Shown: positions 37,095 to 50,100 of the stretch, one piece after another
Position numbering within the stretch: position 1 is the stretch's first letter
Layout: every line of letters begins with the position of its first letter
Assembly: GCA_013396635.1 (NCBI GenBank)
Contig: WBMW01001574.1
Coordinates: 940,866-1,004,865 of the forward strand
DNA length: 64,000 bases
Origin: Penelope pileata
Lineage: Eukaryota; Chordata; Aves; Galliformes; Cracidae
Reading direction: 5' to 3'
Program-made: the position numbers and the translations under genes
Notes under the pieces: model-generated
The model's input: the letters and a program-made list of their open reading frames with translations, nothing else
Told to the model about the DNA's origin: nothing
Database searches by the model: none

Positions 37095-37922
37095 GTCTGG
37101 GGGAGGTTTCTGTCTGCATCTCAGAACCTCAGGGCAGGGAAGAGAACCAAAGCCTAAGGTGCGAGGTTGCAAGGCGGTGCCAAGATGGCCACCTCAGCCC
37201 TGAGGGCCACACCCTTCCTTCCCGCCCTTGCACCCAGGGGGCGGGACATTGACAGAGAGCTGGGCTTTCATTGGAGAAGTGGAGTGTCGCTCTCTGAGTG
37301 AGGCAAAGGATTGGCTGTCTGTCATGAGCCTCTCATGGGGGCAGTTGTTCCAAAGAGGGCAATGGTTCCCACAGCACAACGAGACAATATGGGGATTGTG
37401 GTGGTCAAAGGCAGTGCTGACTGTAGCCTTGCTCTGGCAGACCCCTAGCAGCTGACGTGGTCTAGGTGGCACCCCGGACCTGCTACAGGTGTATTTATGG
37501 CTTGCAGGGCAGCAATTGTTGTTCTGGAGAGGTCTTCCCGGCTATCTGCATTTTGGAGCTGCATGTAGGGCTGCAAGTCAAGGCCCGTCATTGCCCTGGG
37601 AAGCATTCTGACCTTCCCTGCATGCTGGACATTGTAAGACTCATTCCTCAGATTGGTGTGCCAGACGTGCTGCCAGCCCTGCTCCCTGTTCAACGCCTCC
37701 CAGCAGCAGGAGCTCCCCGGTGGACGCTGCCTGGGATGGCCAAGGCCCACCATTGCGCGCTGCTCACGCGGGTGTCATAGCTCATGGGATCTCGATTCTT
37801 TTCCTAAAGACCTGGTTCATAGTGGAACTCTCTTGAAAAGGAAACAAAAAATGCCATTCATCTTTCAGAAGAACCTCAGAACTGATCTTTGTGCGTTTCA
37901 GCAGTTTGAAAGCAACAAAAAG
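37095..37922. promoter_or_regulatory. GC-rich block: possible promoter/first exon, or a solo LTR
   Basis: This block is about 57% GC with roughly 19 CpGs in 650 bp, well above its surroundings but below a classical CpG island. Promoter-like words visible: a YY1-like CCAAGATGGCC at 37180-37190, a GC box GGGGGCGGGA at 37237-37246, two inverted CCAAT boxes (ATTGG at 37270 and 37310), a CRE-like TGACGTGG at 37453, and a TATA-like GTATTTATGG at 37491. On the minus strand the order CCAAT-CCAAT-GC box-YY1 over about 130 bp fits a start near 37185. On the + strand the TATA-like site would start an exon ending at a strong donor, AAAAAG|GTAAGA, at 37922. A solo retroviral LTR is also possible, since LTRs carry the same motifs, but I could not define TG...CA ends or a target duplication. 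No protein family is recognised in its frames. Confidence 0.3.
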
Positions 37923-40900
37923 GTAAGAAAAGATCCTTTTATGTTCTTGGGTTTTTTTGATTTTTAGGCCTATCTCATGATTTGGAGGAAAGAGAGGAGG
38001 AAAGAGGAAACAGGAGTGGAGGAACCATTTGTTTGGTTTTCGTGGTCAGCAGTCCTGACGTGAAATCTCTGCCCCACTCAATTTTGTGGGATGTTTTATT
38101 TTCTTTAAATTTTAATAGGACTAAATGTTCAACCTTTGTATTGGAGTGTCTTTGTTTTGCCTTTTAATCGTGTATTTAGGCTGCTCAGGTATTTAGGGCT
38201 GGAGATACCATGCACGCTTCTTAGTACAAATGGAAGTGACTAAAGCAATGAGAAGTATTAAAAAAGAAATAAATTATCCAGGACTTGATTGATAGTCTGG
38301 GATCTTTCTGTACCTGATCAGCAATGTGCACAACAAATTATCCCACAGGTTTCCTGCCTTTAATAGCAAGGGCTGGTTTTGTAAAACAGCCTTTAAAATT
38401 GCTTACAATTTGCTTCTTTAACAAAGTATATGTATTGTTTCTATTTGTCATTTTGAAGTGCCATATGGTGGCAGATACTAATCCACAATATGTTACCATA
38501 GTTCTCTCTGATCACTCTTGAAAACAGCATAATTACCCAAATGGAGACTTGACCTTTCATTCAGTTTTAATGGACTGTTTTCTGAGCGCATTTCTAATCA
38601 AAAAGAAGCGCATGAAATGTTGTTGTCAAAGTTGGCTGCATAAATCTTGTCTGGGAATGGAAAAATCTTCAGGCCAGGATCAGGCTGTACACCAACTGTG
38701 TGCTAGGCACCCAGAGTAGTGATGTCTCCATCCTCACAGAGGGTTCTGGAAATAACTTTGATGTTAAACAAAGCAAAGGTTTGAAATGTGACAGCTGTGT
38801 TGATACCCTTCTCCTCAGGGCAACAATGTGTAAGCAAACCTGGCCTGTCTTTGACATGTGCCCGGTCCTCCATCTTTCCACACAATACTTATAGGGATGG
38901 GTGTACCAGACAAAGCTTGGAGCTGCATTTTGGTCTAAATTTTGTAAGGCTTAAAATCTTGATGTCATCTAGCGAGCTAAGAGGGCATGGTTTGGATCCA
39001 CTTTTCAAAACTGTCTGGGCCTTGGTGATGTTGTGTCACTGAACATCTCCATATCAAGAGTTATGTCTCAATCTGTCAGTGACTTAATGCATTTCTGTTT
39101 TTAACATATCAAAAGAATCAAAGCTCCTGGTGGAGTGGGGCAAATCTAAGTGGACTGCCTGCATGTGGTCTCCTTTTTACTTCGTATAAAGTATAAAAGA
39201 CTTGTCAGAGGCAAAAGAAGGCATGACAGGCACCAAGGTCAGTAGTGTTTCAGAGGGGCACGCAAAGATTTTGTGTGCCTGTAGTTACTGCTGATGGACT
39301 ACATCACAGGCGGATGCTGTAAGGGACTGCTAAACTGGCAGTATCTGCTGTTTTGAAAGACAGTTTTTTAGTGCTGGTTCCAGGCTTTTGTTTTTGTGGT
39401 GTTTGTTTGTTTGGTTTGTTTTTTTTCCTCAAAAATGGTTGATAATATTTACGAAGTGTAAACCAAAGAAACTAATGTTCATCCTTTTGAGTAAGTTTTT
39501 TTAACACCTGTATTACCCTTTTAGTCTGGAATTTGGTAGCCTCCCTGTGTTTTTTGGGTCCCCCCTCCCACAAAAACAGTGTTCTGTCTGGAGCACAGAG
39601 CAGACCTGGGCTTAGCATGCTGCCTTAAACCATTATATCAAGAGCAGCAAATATTAAAATTTCTGAGAACTGTAGGATTGAACTTTTAGTATATTTCCCA
39701 AGATATTTGTTGCTGAACACATGTGCTGCTTGCCTCCATTTTGATAAGGCATGAAAGCAATAGAAGTCCTATCTTTAGGACTTTTCCCACTGGGAAATCT
39801 TGAATTTGTGAATATGGTGACAGATTATATGCATCACAAAACAAAAATGCATAATTGAACAGCAGCAACTGTCTGAAAATAATCTGCTATTCCCAACAGT
39901 TGAAGGCCACAGTGTGACAAGTCACCAACTATTAAAATGTTCTTCCTGTTATCAGTTTACATATTAAATAAGTATTAGCTGTAAATATGTGAAAGAAGCA
40001 GTTTTATTTTTCACATACATACCATGGATTTTACTGTGTTTAAAATCATGTTTCACAGTAGTATTACCAGTATGGGCACAAAAGGCACTAGACTAGATGG
40101 CATCAGCCCCCAGTATGCTCAGTTGCTGAATACATGGTTTCCCAAAACATATGGGAAGAAGATTTTTCAGGATAGATTGTTTGTCTTCTTAATTTGATGA
40201 TCCAGATTTACTTACCTAATTAAACTCTGCCTGAAATGTGGAAGAAAATGGGTTAGCACAAAGATGAACAACTAAGTAGCCTATAACATTTCTGGAATTT
40301 TATCCCAGATTGTTCGCTTGCTGTTTAACAAAATGGTATTCAGATGCTTGAGAAACCCATACGTGTTTGCTTTGGATTTTCCAAAGCAGTAGTACCCACA
40401 TCCACGTTATACAAAATCATTATGTTCCTCAGTTCATAACCTGTAATGCACGAGGGACAATTGACATCGAACTCATTGCCTGTATGAATTAAGCCTAAGG
40501 TCTGTGTTTAACTGAACTCACAGTCAGACATGTTTCTTCTGTGGGCAAGAAGAAGCCACTTCTGAGACACAAAAGTTGCTCTCATTTGTATCCTGTCTCA
40601 AGGATCTCTAAGCCCCATGGAATTCTTCCTCTCTGGAGCATTCTTCCTTCAGCTACTCTATTTCCTCTTAGCAAGGTACTGTTCTCATGCTATTAATGTT
40701 AGTGAGAGTCCTAAATCTCTTAATAAGAAGATGTTTGAATTAATAAGGACATCATTGCATCTAGGACCAGCCTGATTCTGTATGCAGAAATTTCTATGGA
40801 TATTTTCACAAATGCCCTTATTAGGCCTGGACAAGGGTCCTCTAGAAGCCCCGCTTCTGGGGGCAGTCGCACAAATACTGCAGTCACACTATTTGAAAGG

Positions 40901-43326
40901 TAACAGTTATAATTTTACCAGTAAATTCAGTGTATGAGTTCAACCTAAAAATGTTGACACCTGAACAAAGCAAGTGCTGATACACTCATTTATTATGAAT
41001 TAACTAGATTTGGCTGAGCTTTTGAAGGGAATGTGAATGCATTTATTGATCTCATTTCACTGGTATCAATAAAAGCTGAAGCTTCTTGTTACCCCAGAAG
41101 GCTATTCGTGCCGTCGTCTTCCAGATTCATTTGAAGCTGTTGACTTTGATATTGAAAGCTAAATAATTTGAGTGAATCCTTGTAAGAAGCACTGTCTGAT
41201 ATGGCTGCTGTATTTATTGCCAGTGAAGGGACATAAGCCACAGCCCTATTACTAGTTCTGTGATTAACAAAATCTGATTAGCAATGGATTCGTCCTTAGC
41301 AGTCTACATTTTCTTCCATACCTTTAGCTCCAGATTCTGCCATGTCCCTTAAAAATCCTCCTGCTCTCTGATATCTCTGTCATCTGTCTTTTTCCATACT
41401 ATCCCCATCCCTTTCTTTTGTCCCTGGAAGCACTCTCTGCAGTAACTTCTGAAGTTAATTTTGATTCAGAGCTCCTTTCCGTGTTTTCTACCAGCCTCTT
41501 TCCTGCCAAGTGGTCAAAAGACAACATACTTTGGCTGGTTTCAAGCTAAGTGTAGATTTCTGGTCCCGTTCATACACCTGTCCTGACTCACCTGTTTGCT
41601 ACTTCCTCCCAGACTCTGGGCAAACCAAACGACAGGGAGATGATCTGAACCGCTCCTGCCTTTCCTTCCTTCAAAGTGCGAGCAGGGGCTCTCTCCTATT
41701 AGCTGCCTGCTGAGCTTCATGAAACTTATGCCTCTATCTGAGACATTTGCTTTTCTGTGAAATTAGTTTTAAATTATCCAGTGAAATTCCAAGTTACTAG
41801 GCAAAGGCAGAAACAAAGTGAGCAGAGCATCCGTGGTCACACAAGCTTTGATTTCTTTGGTATACCGGGCTTAAACAAAAATAAATGGGAAGATGGAGGC
41901 AGTGACGCAGCGTTCCTCTGGAGGTCTTTGTTAACTTTCAGGACCAGCTGCTTGTTTCTTTTCTTCTGCCTCTTGTTACACAGAAACAGAGGGACTGAGA
42001 GGAGGCAACAAGAGGATTTGGGTGAAACTATTGTAGGATTGTATCACATTCTGCTTTAGGTGTCTTATTATATAGGAATGGATAATCATTTGATGTTGAG
42101 ATAATCTCAGTGCCTAGAGATTTGGGGATGCCTAATTTTGGATGTATTAGTAGGAGAACAATAAATCAGAGGTAACAATGGAAGTGTGCAGGGAGGTGTT
42201 CACTAATAGAAAACTACGGGAAGAGATTTGGAGAGATCTGGACCGCTGGCTGTTGTGTCTGAACTTCACAGGATCTGAAGGAGAGGAAAGAAAAGAGCAG
42301 CCTGACCTTTCTGTGCTGCCCTTATAAGAGGTCAAAGGAATGAAACAATAATGGCAGCCTTCAGTCTTGAAAAGGGCAGCAGGAAGAGAAGGGCACCAGC
42401 AGAACTCAGCTACTGCTCTATTTTCAATTAACATTTGCTGCCACAATCCCATAATTTTTCACTGAGTAGGAGCCAGGATAAAAGCCATCCTACTTAGTGT
42501 CCATTTCACAAAGTGAGATTTAATTAGTAAAATGTTTAAAACTTAATGAAGAATACACGATGTCAGAAAATATGTTCTAATGAAGTGCAGTTCTCTCATA
42601 CAAGCACTTGTGCTGTCATAAACTCTTATTGCATAAGTAATATTTTGGTGTCGATGCTAATAAAATACTGTAAGTAATGGGCCAGGAGGAGTGCCACACG
42701 AAATGCCTAGCCACCTCTTTAGAGGTTCAACTGTGACATTAATGGAGACTCCCTGCAGACACATGCATGAGAGCATCTTATTGAATTCAGGGTTTTCCCT
42801 GCCATTGATATCTGTTTCTGCAGAATATTGGACGATGATTGAGTGACAGTGTTTTACCTAGGCCTCTGGGGTGCAAGCACTGTCTTACCCTTGGACTGTT
42901 GCTTTTGCATAAGTGCAATCTAGCTTGCACAGAGAAAAAAGATCTGAGAATTGTCTGAAGAGCACCAGATATCACTCGAGTTCCTGATTTTGTAGTTAAA
43001 TGCCAAAGCTGGAAGAATACATTTTGAGTACTGTAACTATTTCCAGATGAAAATCTCTGACTTAAATTTGATATCACATAATATAAGATTTTATCCCTAC
43101 ACTATGAAATTTCAGCACATTCATCTCTGGAAGAGTTTCCAAGGAATGCTTTGCATCTGTGTGAGGTGCACCAGAAATGGAAGGCCTTTGAGTTTGCACA
43201 CAGGGACTGAATCAAAAATTTTTAAACCAATGGTCTGGAATAGAGTTCATTGGTTGCATTTTAAAAGCTTTGAAACACAGAGTTTGTTTATTTATTTATT
43301 TAATAAAGAAGAGTTGTTTGAATGTT

Positions 43327-43342
43327 AAAAAAAAAAAAAAAA
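43327..43342 (+). repeat. A16 homopolymer next to a TTTA repeat
   Basis: A16, preceded at 43283-43303 by (TTTA)n and followed at 43389-43399 by A11. The cluster might be the remains of a retroposon tail, but no body is recognised. Confidence 0.9.
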
Positions 43343-44247
43343 TCTTTGAATCAGACAAAGACAAACCTGTGGGTTTTTGGTTTTTAATAAAAAAAAAAAG
43401 TATCGGGTGCAACAGCACTGCAGAGAGCAAAGCCAGGTTGTGTGGGGGAGTTACTGCTCCGTCGAAGCCCAACAGAAGATCTGGTCCTGAATGCTGAGTC
43501 CTACTGGGATCTTAGGTAGTTTCTTCCTGAGCCTCTGTTGCTGTCTGCAAGCTGGTCAATTGCACCTCAGTGGAATCTAAACATTATCATTTAGAATGTG
43601 GCTTCTTTTTACAGCAAACATTCATGAGAATTAATTTCAAGTGCTTGCTATGTCAAGATCTGAATACAAGTAATATCAGACTAGGACGTGAGAACTATAG
43701 CGTGGAGCCTTTGCCCATTTTATAGTGATCAGAAACTCTCAAAAATGACAGGAGGAAGGACGTTCTTTGCTATTTTGCCCTTAATTATGTAAAACATAAG
43801 GGTTTTTTAGAAGGAGATGCAAAATAATAGTTGTGTGACTTGAAGAGAAAGGAACAAAAGACTGTAGTTGGAAAAATGATGTTCCTCTTAAAAGAAGAAA
43901 ATGTGAAAGGAAATTCAACCTCCAGCAAAGGAGCTAGGTATGATTAGAAGAAAAAATATAAAAGTGATCCCTAAAGAGTGGAAAGTTGAAGAAGCCCTTC
44001 TCCTAAGAGGTGACTGAAAGGTAGGGAAAGAATCAGCTACCAGGCTTCTCTGGCTGAGTTATTTATAGCAAAATGCTGAAGAAAAATGAACATACTAGAG
44101 TCTTGCTGTGTAGTAGGTATTCACGCTCAGATAAAGATAGACATTTTCACAGCCTTTCCAAGAGTAGGTTCTGTGACAATTTAACAGTAACCTTGTATTC
44201 ACCTATATCAGCTATCACTGGATCTTATTTCTTACTTCCCAAACAAG

Positions 44248-44260
44248 TTTTTTTTTTTTT
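44248..44260 (+). repeat. T13 homopolymer
   Basis: An uninterrupted T13 followed by GGGATAAAAG. Confidence 0.9.
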
Positions 44261-46921
44261 GGGATAAAAGTCCTGGTGGATGCCTTAGGAATACCTCCTA
44301 CTTCAAGTGTGGTTGAGCGGATTTGCCACAAGGAAAAAATCTTTCAACTAATCTTGATTTCTACATTGTACCCTTTTACACTAAGGAGTGCATCAGAATC
44401 AGGCCATTTGCTGTTAGATGGAGCCCCAGAAGCATACACGGAGAACACGACATTAAAGCGTTTGTAGTCCCAGCCATCATTCACCCAATCCCTGTACCTT
44501 GCAGGAACTTGCACAGCAGAACTGTGCCAAGACAACTAGCAGCGGTGCAGGGCCAGAAGAAGTGAGCAGGGGTTAGGGCAGAAGGAAACCTAAACCAGCA
44601 GTGAACTACCAGCTCTTCTTTGTCGCAGTTGAGTTCAGTAGGAGCAGAATTAATTCAGTGCTCTACCATTGTACAGGCTCCTTCACACCTCATCATTTTT
44701 AGGCTCTTTATATGCTTAAATAGCAATAACTAGGTTTGTGATATTAGAAAAGCACTTTGAAAGTTTTCAGACATCATTTAGCAGTTAAAAGCTGAGAGAT
44801 CCTTTCTTGGGGCATGGGGTCTGGAAGTTTCAAGAGAAGTGAGCTGTATGTGAATAATGTAACTGTGCATGTAGTCTTTAAGGTTATGTCAGGGTTTGTT
44901 GGTTTTATTTTTGTTTGATTGTTTTTTTTGTTTGAATTTTGTTGTCTTTAGGATCTATTTGAAAATCTTAATTGTGTATTTTACAAAGAGTGATACTTTT
45001 AAAAACCTGGTGTTTACAGCGTTTCTTCTGGTGTACCAAGACAATCAACTGAGTTAATTGTTTCTTTTTCCCATTGGCTGGTCAAATATTTGAACAATTT
45101 TATAATTTGTATGGGATAAAAAATTGGGAAAGGGGAAGCTAATTGGTTGAGTGTATCCCTTTCAACTGTTAGAACCAGCTCCCTGCCCCAAATCAGGTAA
45201 ATATGTTTTGTTAACACATTTGTTGCAAATACATTGTTAACACATTTTGCTGTGGTTTCTTCACTGACTTTCTGCTGTGAATAATTAACATTTGAATCGT
45301 GTGAATGGATGGCTAAAACACATGGTATTGTTCCTGTTACTGGAGTGGATGTCCACAGTGCTTTTAATCAGAAAGTGAGGCTTGCTAGGGTCTGCTAAGG
45401 CTTTCATTGCCTTAAAAAGGGAGAGACAACTGCATAAAAGAGAAAGGGCAGCTGGAGATGCACAGACAAAAGCTACAAAGAGAGGAACCTTCAGAAGAGC
45501 ACAATGTTCTTTTCTTGTGTATCCCTGAATATTTGATATGAAATAGTAACATTCTGCCTGTCTGCACTTACTGTTAGTCCTGTAGTAGCTGTATTTAATT
45601 TACAGATGTTTATCTTTAATTGTTCCCTCCTCAGTGCCCCTCCAAATTCCTCTTAGTCCCACTTCTTACAGAGAATGTCTTAAGTGGAAATGTAAGCTTT
45701 CCTGACAGAAGTATGTTCACTCACAGGTACATATCACATAGGGTCTATGAACTAGTGTAAATGAGCCATTTATACATTGCACACAGTGCTCATCAGAAGA
45801 GGAAAACAAAAAGGCATTTTAATTTATCTCCTATCTCTGAGGCAGGATGAGAACATCGTATAGTATATTTCTAGAATCCTTTAACGATGGGCTCTTCATT
45901 CATAAGGGCAGATTCTCACTTGGCGTGAATGATGTAATTCATTCATTGGTCTTGCTATGCTGATTTTTCACTGAGAATCATCTCCATAATCTTCAGAGTA
46001 TCATCCTATATGCTTCTTGCCCAAAATCCCATCACACAGGACAGTCAGATATGATGACAATGGATACAGTATAAAGAGACAGAGACAGATCTCTGCGGGG
46101 ATCATTTTGGAAGAGCCAGATGGCAACAACCACATTCATTTTTTTCCCAGCTTCACATATATGCTTTGCAGTAGGGCTGTGCCTTTTCATTCCAAATGAA
46201 CCCAAACAAAAACTCATATATCTTTTTTTACATACACTTCAATTCCTTTGGGAGACATCTGTGGGCCCAATTATACAAAGTCCAAGCATCATTTTACAGA
46301 TTCACCATCCAGGAAATGCAATGACATAACCAGATTGCTTATAATTGTGCTTTTTTAATTGGTTTCCTGAAACATTAAAAAAGCCAGTGAGAAGCAGAGT
46401 TACCGATATTATGTCCCACATATGCCAATGCTTTGTATGACTAAGCCTCTGTTTAACTCTGAGATCCCCTAAAACACATCTTAGTCACCCTAAAAATGTA
46501 GAGAACGTCTATAATCAAATTAACTCGTCATTTAGCAGTACTTTGCATCCTACTTTTCCTCTTCTTTCCTTCAACTTTTTTGCCAATTTTTCCATTTCCT
46601 GTTGATGTCACTCACATTCATACCTTTTTGTTGATACTTCTTGTGCATAGACAGTAACTTCCAAATAAAGCTATTACTGTCTATAACCAACTGAAAACAT
46701 ATCTGTCTGTAATGGAGGTAACACTGCACTGCCCAGAATGAGTGCTTTTTTGCACTGAAGAGTACATATGCATCAGTATATCAGAATACCCATTAACTGA
46801 GATGTAACTAACATCTACAAAATTCTGGACGTCCAGACTTCATACCAGACAGAGGACTGACCATACATGCACATTCTGTGCTTTTACCAAGTTTTTACTA
46901 AATATCTTTAAGAGCAGTAGT

Positions 46922-47185
46922 AGAATCACAGAAAATCATGAGTTGGAAGGGATCCACAATGATCATCAAGTCCAACTCGCAGTTTCATATATCACCACCC
47001 AAAATTCAAATCGTGTTTCTGAGAGCATTGTCCAAACATTTTGTGAACTCTGGCAACTTGGTGCCATGGCCACTGCCGTTGGGAGCCTGTTCCAGTGGCC
47101 AACTATCCTCTCAGTGAAGAACTTTCTCCTAATACCCAACCTGGCCCTTCCCTTGCACAGCTTCATCCTGTAGCATTGGGTCCTA
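46922..47185 (-). mobile_element. CR1 LINE, 5'-truncated 3'-end fragment
   Basis: The + strand begins AGAATCACAGAAAATCATGA then GTTGGAAGGGATCCACAATG and ATCATCAAGTCCAACTC, the reverse complement of the avian CR1 3' terminus with its ATTCTRTG-type end. Read on the minus strand, 47166-46966 stays open and gives the last part of CR1 ORF2: GIRRKFFTERIVGHWNRLP, then VAMAPS, then a decayed C-terminus. The copy is thus about 264 bp, 5'-truncated (usual for CR1), with its 3' end at 46922. It is moderately diverged. CR1 is the dominant LINE of birds, so this supports an avian source. Confidence 0.9.
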
Positions 47186-50100
47186 AAGTACAGTTGAATC
47201 GAACTTTTTTAAAGATGTCATTACAGTTTTGGTTACTATTTTTTATTTAATGAAAGTTGCTATTTAAGGTGCTATAATACAGCATGGAGGAACCTCCTGA
47301 CTCCAGATGCCCAGTGAAGTAAAGCTGGTGCTTAGTTCAGGAGGTGGAGGAGATAAACCCAGATTCCTTTCACCTGCCCTCTCCTGGTGGTTATTTACAT
47401 GGACACAGGGGTAGGGTACAGATAGCTTTAGGACTGGAGTCTGAGGCTTGCTCTCATTCAGACTCTGCTGTAGGAACTGTCTCTCCCATATCTGTAAAAT
47501 ATTTTAAAAGCTATTGTTTTAAAAGCTATTGTTTATTTCTTCCTCATCTTTGTTGCAAGTTCGCTTTCCCCATTAATGAGGAGTCATACAGGCAGGCAGA
47601 GAGATGCTTAATGCAGCAAGCTGCTAGAGCAATCCACATTTTGCCAAGAAGGCATAACTCTGGCAGGTTCAGTCGCAGACTCTGCTCTTCTTATGCTCAG
47701 GTTTAACACTGCTAAGTGGGGCCAAATTGAGCTGGTTATGAATAGAGGCTTTAGAGTTGTCTTTGAGCCAGCCCTGCCAGGCGATCACGCTATCAGCTAT
47801 CTCATTTTTCAGAGTGTGATACTGGCCTGAAAAAGGTGTTCAGTACACTGGGAAATAAAAGGAAAATCCATTTATGTTCACTTTCAAACTGTTCTCTGAA
47901 CAGGGAGGTGAATGATTTGGAGGGTTTTTTAGTGTATTTTTATTTCTGCATGGGGAGAAGTGAGGGTCATTTTAGATCCAAGACTTGACCTGTTTGGGAA
48001 CAGTAAAATAAAGGAAGCAATCAACCTCTCCAAATATGATCTTCTTGTATGCAGTGGCAATGGTTCTGATCAGTGATAAGTGTACTGTGGTTGCATGATA
48101 TCTCCATGAAATGGAGGCATAAGCTTTTTACTTTGTGATGATCGTTCACTTAAGGATAACTTTAGGCAGCAATTTATGCTCAGCTGTATTCTGCCCTATT
48201 TCCTGGTATTTCTGGTCCATCAAACTGGCACCCTCAGTGCATTTGCCTTTGTACTTTGGAGGGATTGTCATTTCAGAGATGACAAATCCTTTATACAAAT
48301 TTGAAGAACAACAAACTCTGTGTGGCTTTTATATTCAAATTTGTTTACAGAATGATATTTGCAAATAACTATTTAAGTCACTTTTTTTTAATCTGATGAT
48401 GTAGTCAGTAGTTTGTTCTGTGCTTGGAGGTATATTTCTTTCATTATGTTCATTATTCATGATGGTTCTGTAGCATAGGAATAACTGTGAATCTGCTGCA
48501 TTCATTAAATATCATTTCATAAAATTGATGGACTGTGCCTGGCACAAGTTTATCCATAACATTTTCAAAGAGAATATATCATGTAACCAGCTTGTAAGAT
48601 AAGCTTATGAGTTTTACAAAGTATGCAGATTTATTATGCATTTGTTTGTACTGCTCTATCATCTACATTACTGGAGGGAGCGCGCTCCTTCAAGCCAAAC
48701 CTTGGTGCTTAGGGAGTGTTGGTGTTAGCACTTGTTTCCATTTGACATTACTGAACAAGATGCTTACATGCAGCTCTTCAGGATTTCGTCTCCAAAATGA
48801 CCAATGTAATGCATAGTTTCAGAAAAATGTGAAGCTTTCAATTTTGTAATCATTGCGTTCTAACCTAATTCCCTCTGCTACTTCTAGCAAGGAAAATTTC
48901 TTAATTTCCTGTATCAAATATTTGTGTCGCAATTCCAGTGTTGCACACCTGTGTCTTCATTCAGGAGCTGTTTATATTTCAAGGGTGCATAAACACTCCA
49001 ACATACAGAAAAGATACAAATCACTTTGAGATCCCTATGTTTTCAGTTTTATGTACAGTATAGAGAAAGATTGTTGCAGCTGTTACATCTAATAACACAG
49101 ATAAGGCAAGGTCTGCAGGAAAAGGTCACATCCTTTGTTTCAACAGCTCCTATAATTGTTGGAGAAAGAAACCCTCACCTGAAGAAGGTCTTGTGCACCA
49201 AAAGCTTTATCTACTTATATATAAAAGATATCACCTTTCCCTAATTTCTCAAATTTACATTTTCCACCAAAGCTGAATTTTCGTTTGTATTCAGCGAGTT
49301 ACATTTTCTCATAACCATTAGACTTTGTGACTGAACCATAATAAGAAACTAAAAACTAAATAACAAGAAGATGTTATCACAGCGGACAATACAACTGAAA
49401 CATGATGGCTTCTGTGCTAATCACTGTAAAAGTAAATTGCAGATGGTGGGAAGTGCTGTGATCATCTGATTACATTAATGTGCTAGTACATTAGCTTAAT
49501 GTATTGAAGGTCAGGAAGTTTACATCTCATTGGCACAAAATTGGAAATCTGCAAAATGTAATATAAACCAGCAACAAGTGTCATAACTGATTGTCATTAA
49601 GGAATTAATCTAGCCAAAGAGAACTATTTCTAAGCAGTAGTGAAGAACTATAGAAATGTCTGAAAGTTTGCAACCACCTTGTCTCAAAGAAGGTTTTCTT
49701 TGCCAAGTGCTGCTCTACCTGCAGACATCAAGTTACAGTAGCTTTTTCTTATGTATGCTGGTCATAGAAGTCTATTCACAGTCTGTCTACAGAAATAAAG
49801 GATCAAAGCGTATGAATGAACGTGGATGGGTAGTAATCTGCTGTTTTATACAAATTGACATTCCATCTAGATTATGTTGTAGATCAGCTTCATATTTCCA
49901 ATGTGAACATATGCATAAATTAAGCAAATGATGGCAGAAGAATGCCATTTCAGTGGGCAGATGCGGTAGTGGCAATTCATAACCACCATAGGAGTGTGGG
50001 TTTTCTGTCTGTTTGCCTAAAGCCTATAGCTGTTGTGATCTTACATATTTTCCAAGCCTGGAGGAATTGCGTTGTCTAGAAGAATGCTCTGGATTCTGTG

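Larger units (their letters stand above)
37923..46921. other. unassigned non-coding stretch
   Basis: AT-rich sequence with A-tracts at 43327 and 43389, a TTTA repeat at about 43283-43303 and T13 at 44248. A purine-rich patch lies at about 37984-38020. No exon or transposon with clear edges is recognised; open frames of up to about 100 codons look random. Confidence 0.6.

Noticed and set aside
37466..37780. Overlapping frames of about 100 codons on both strands in the GC-rich block.
   Set aside because: High GC lowers stop-codon frequency; neither frame has a recognisable domain.
47344..47706. Plus-strand open frame of 120 codons.
   Set aside because: Contains the recent 15-bp tandem duplication and has no recognisable protein features or splice sites.
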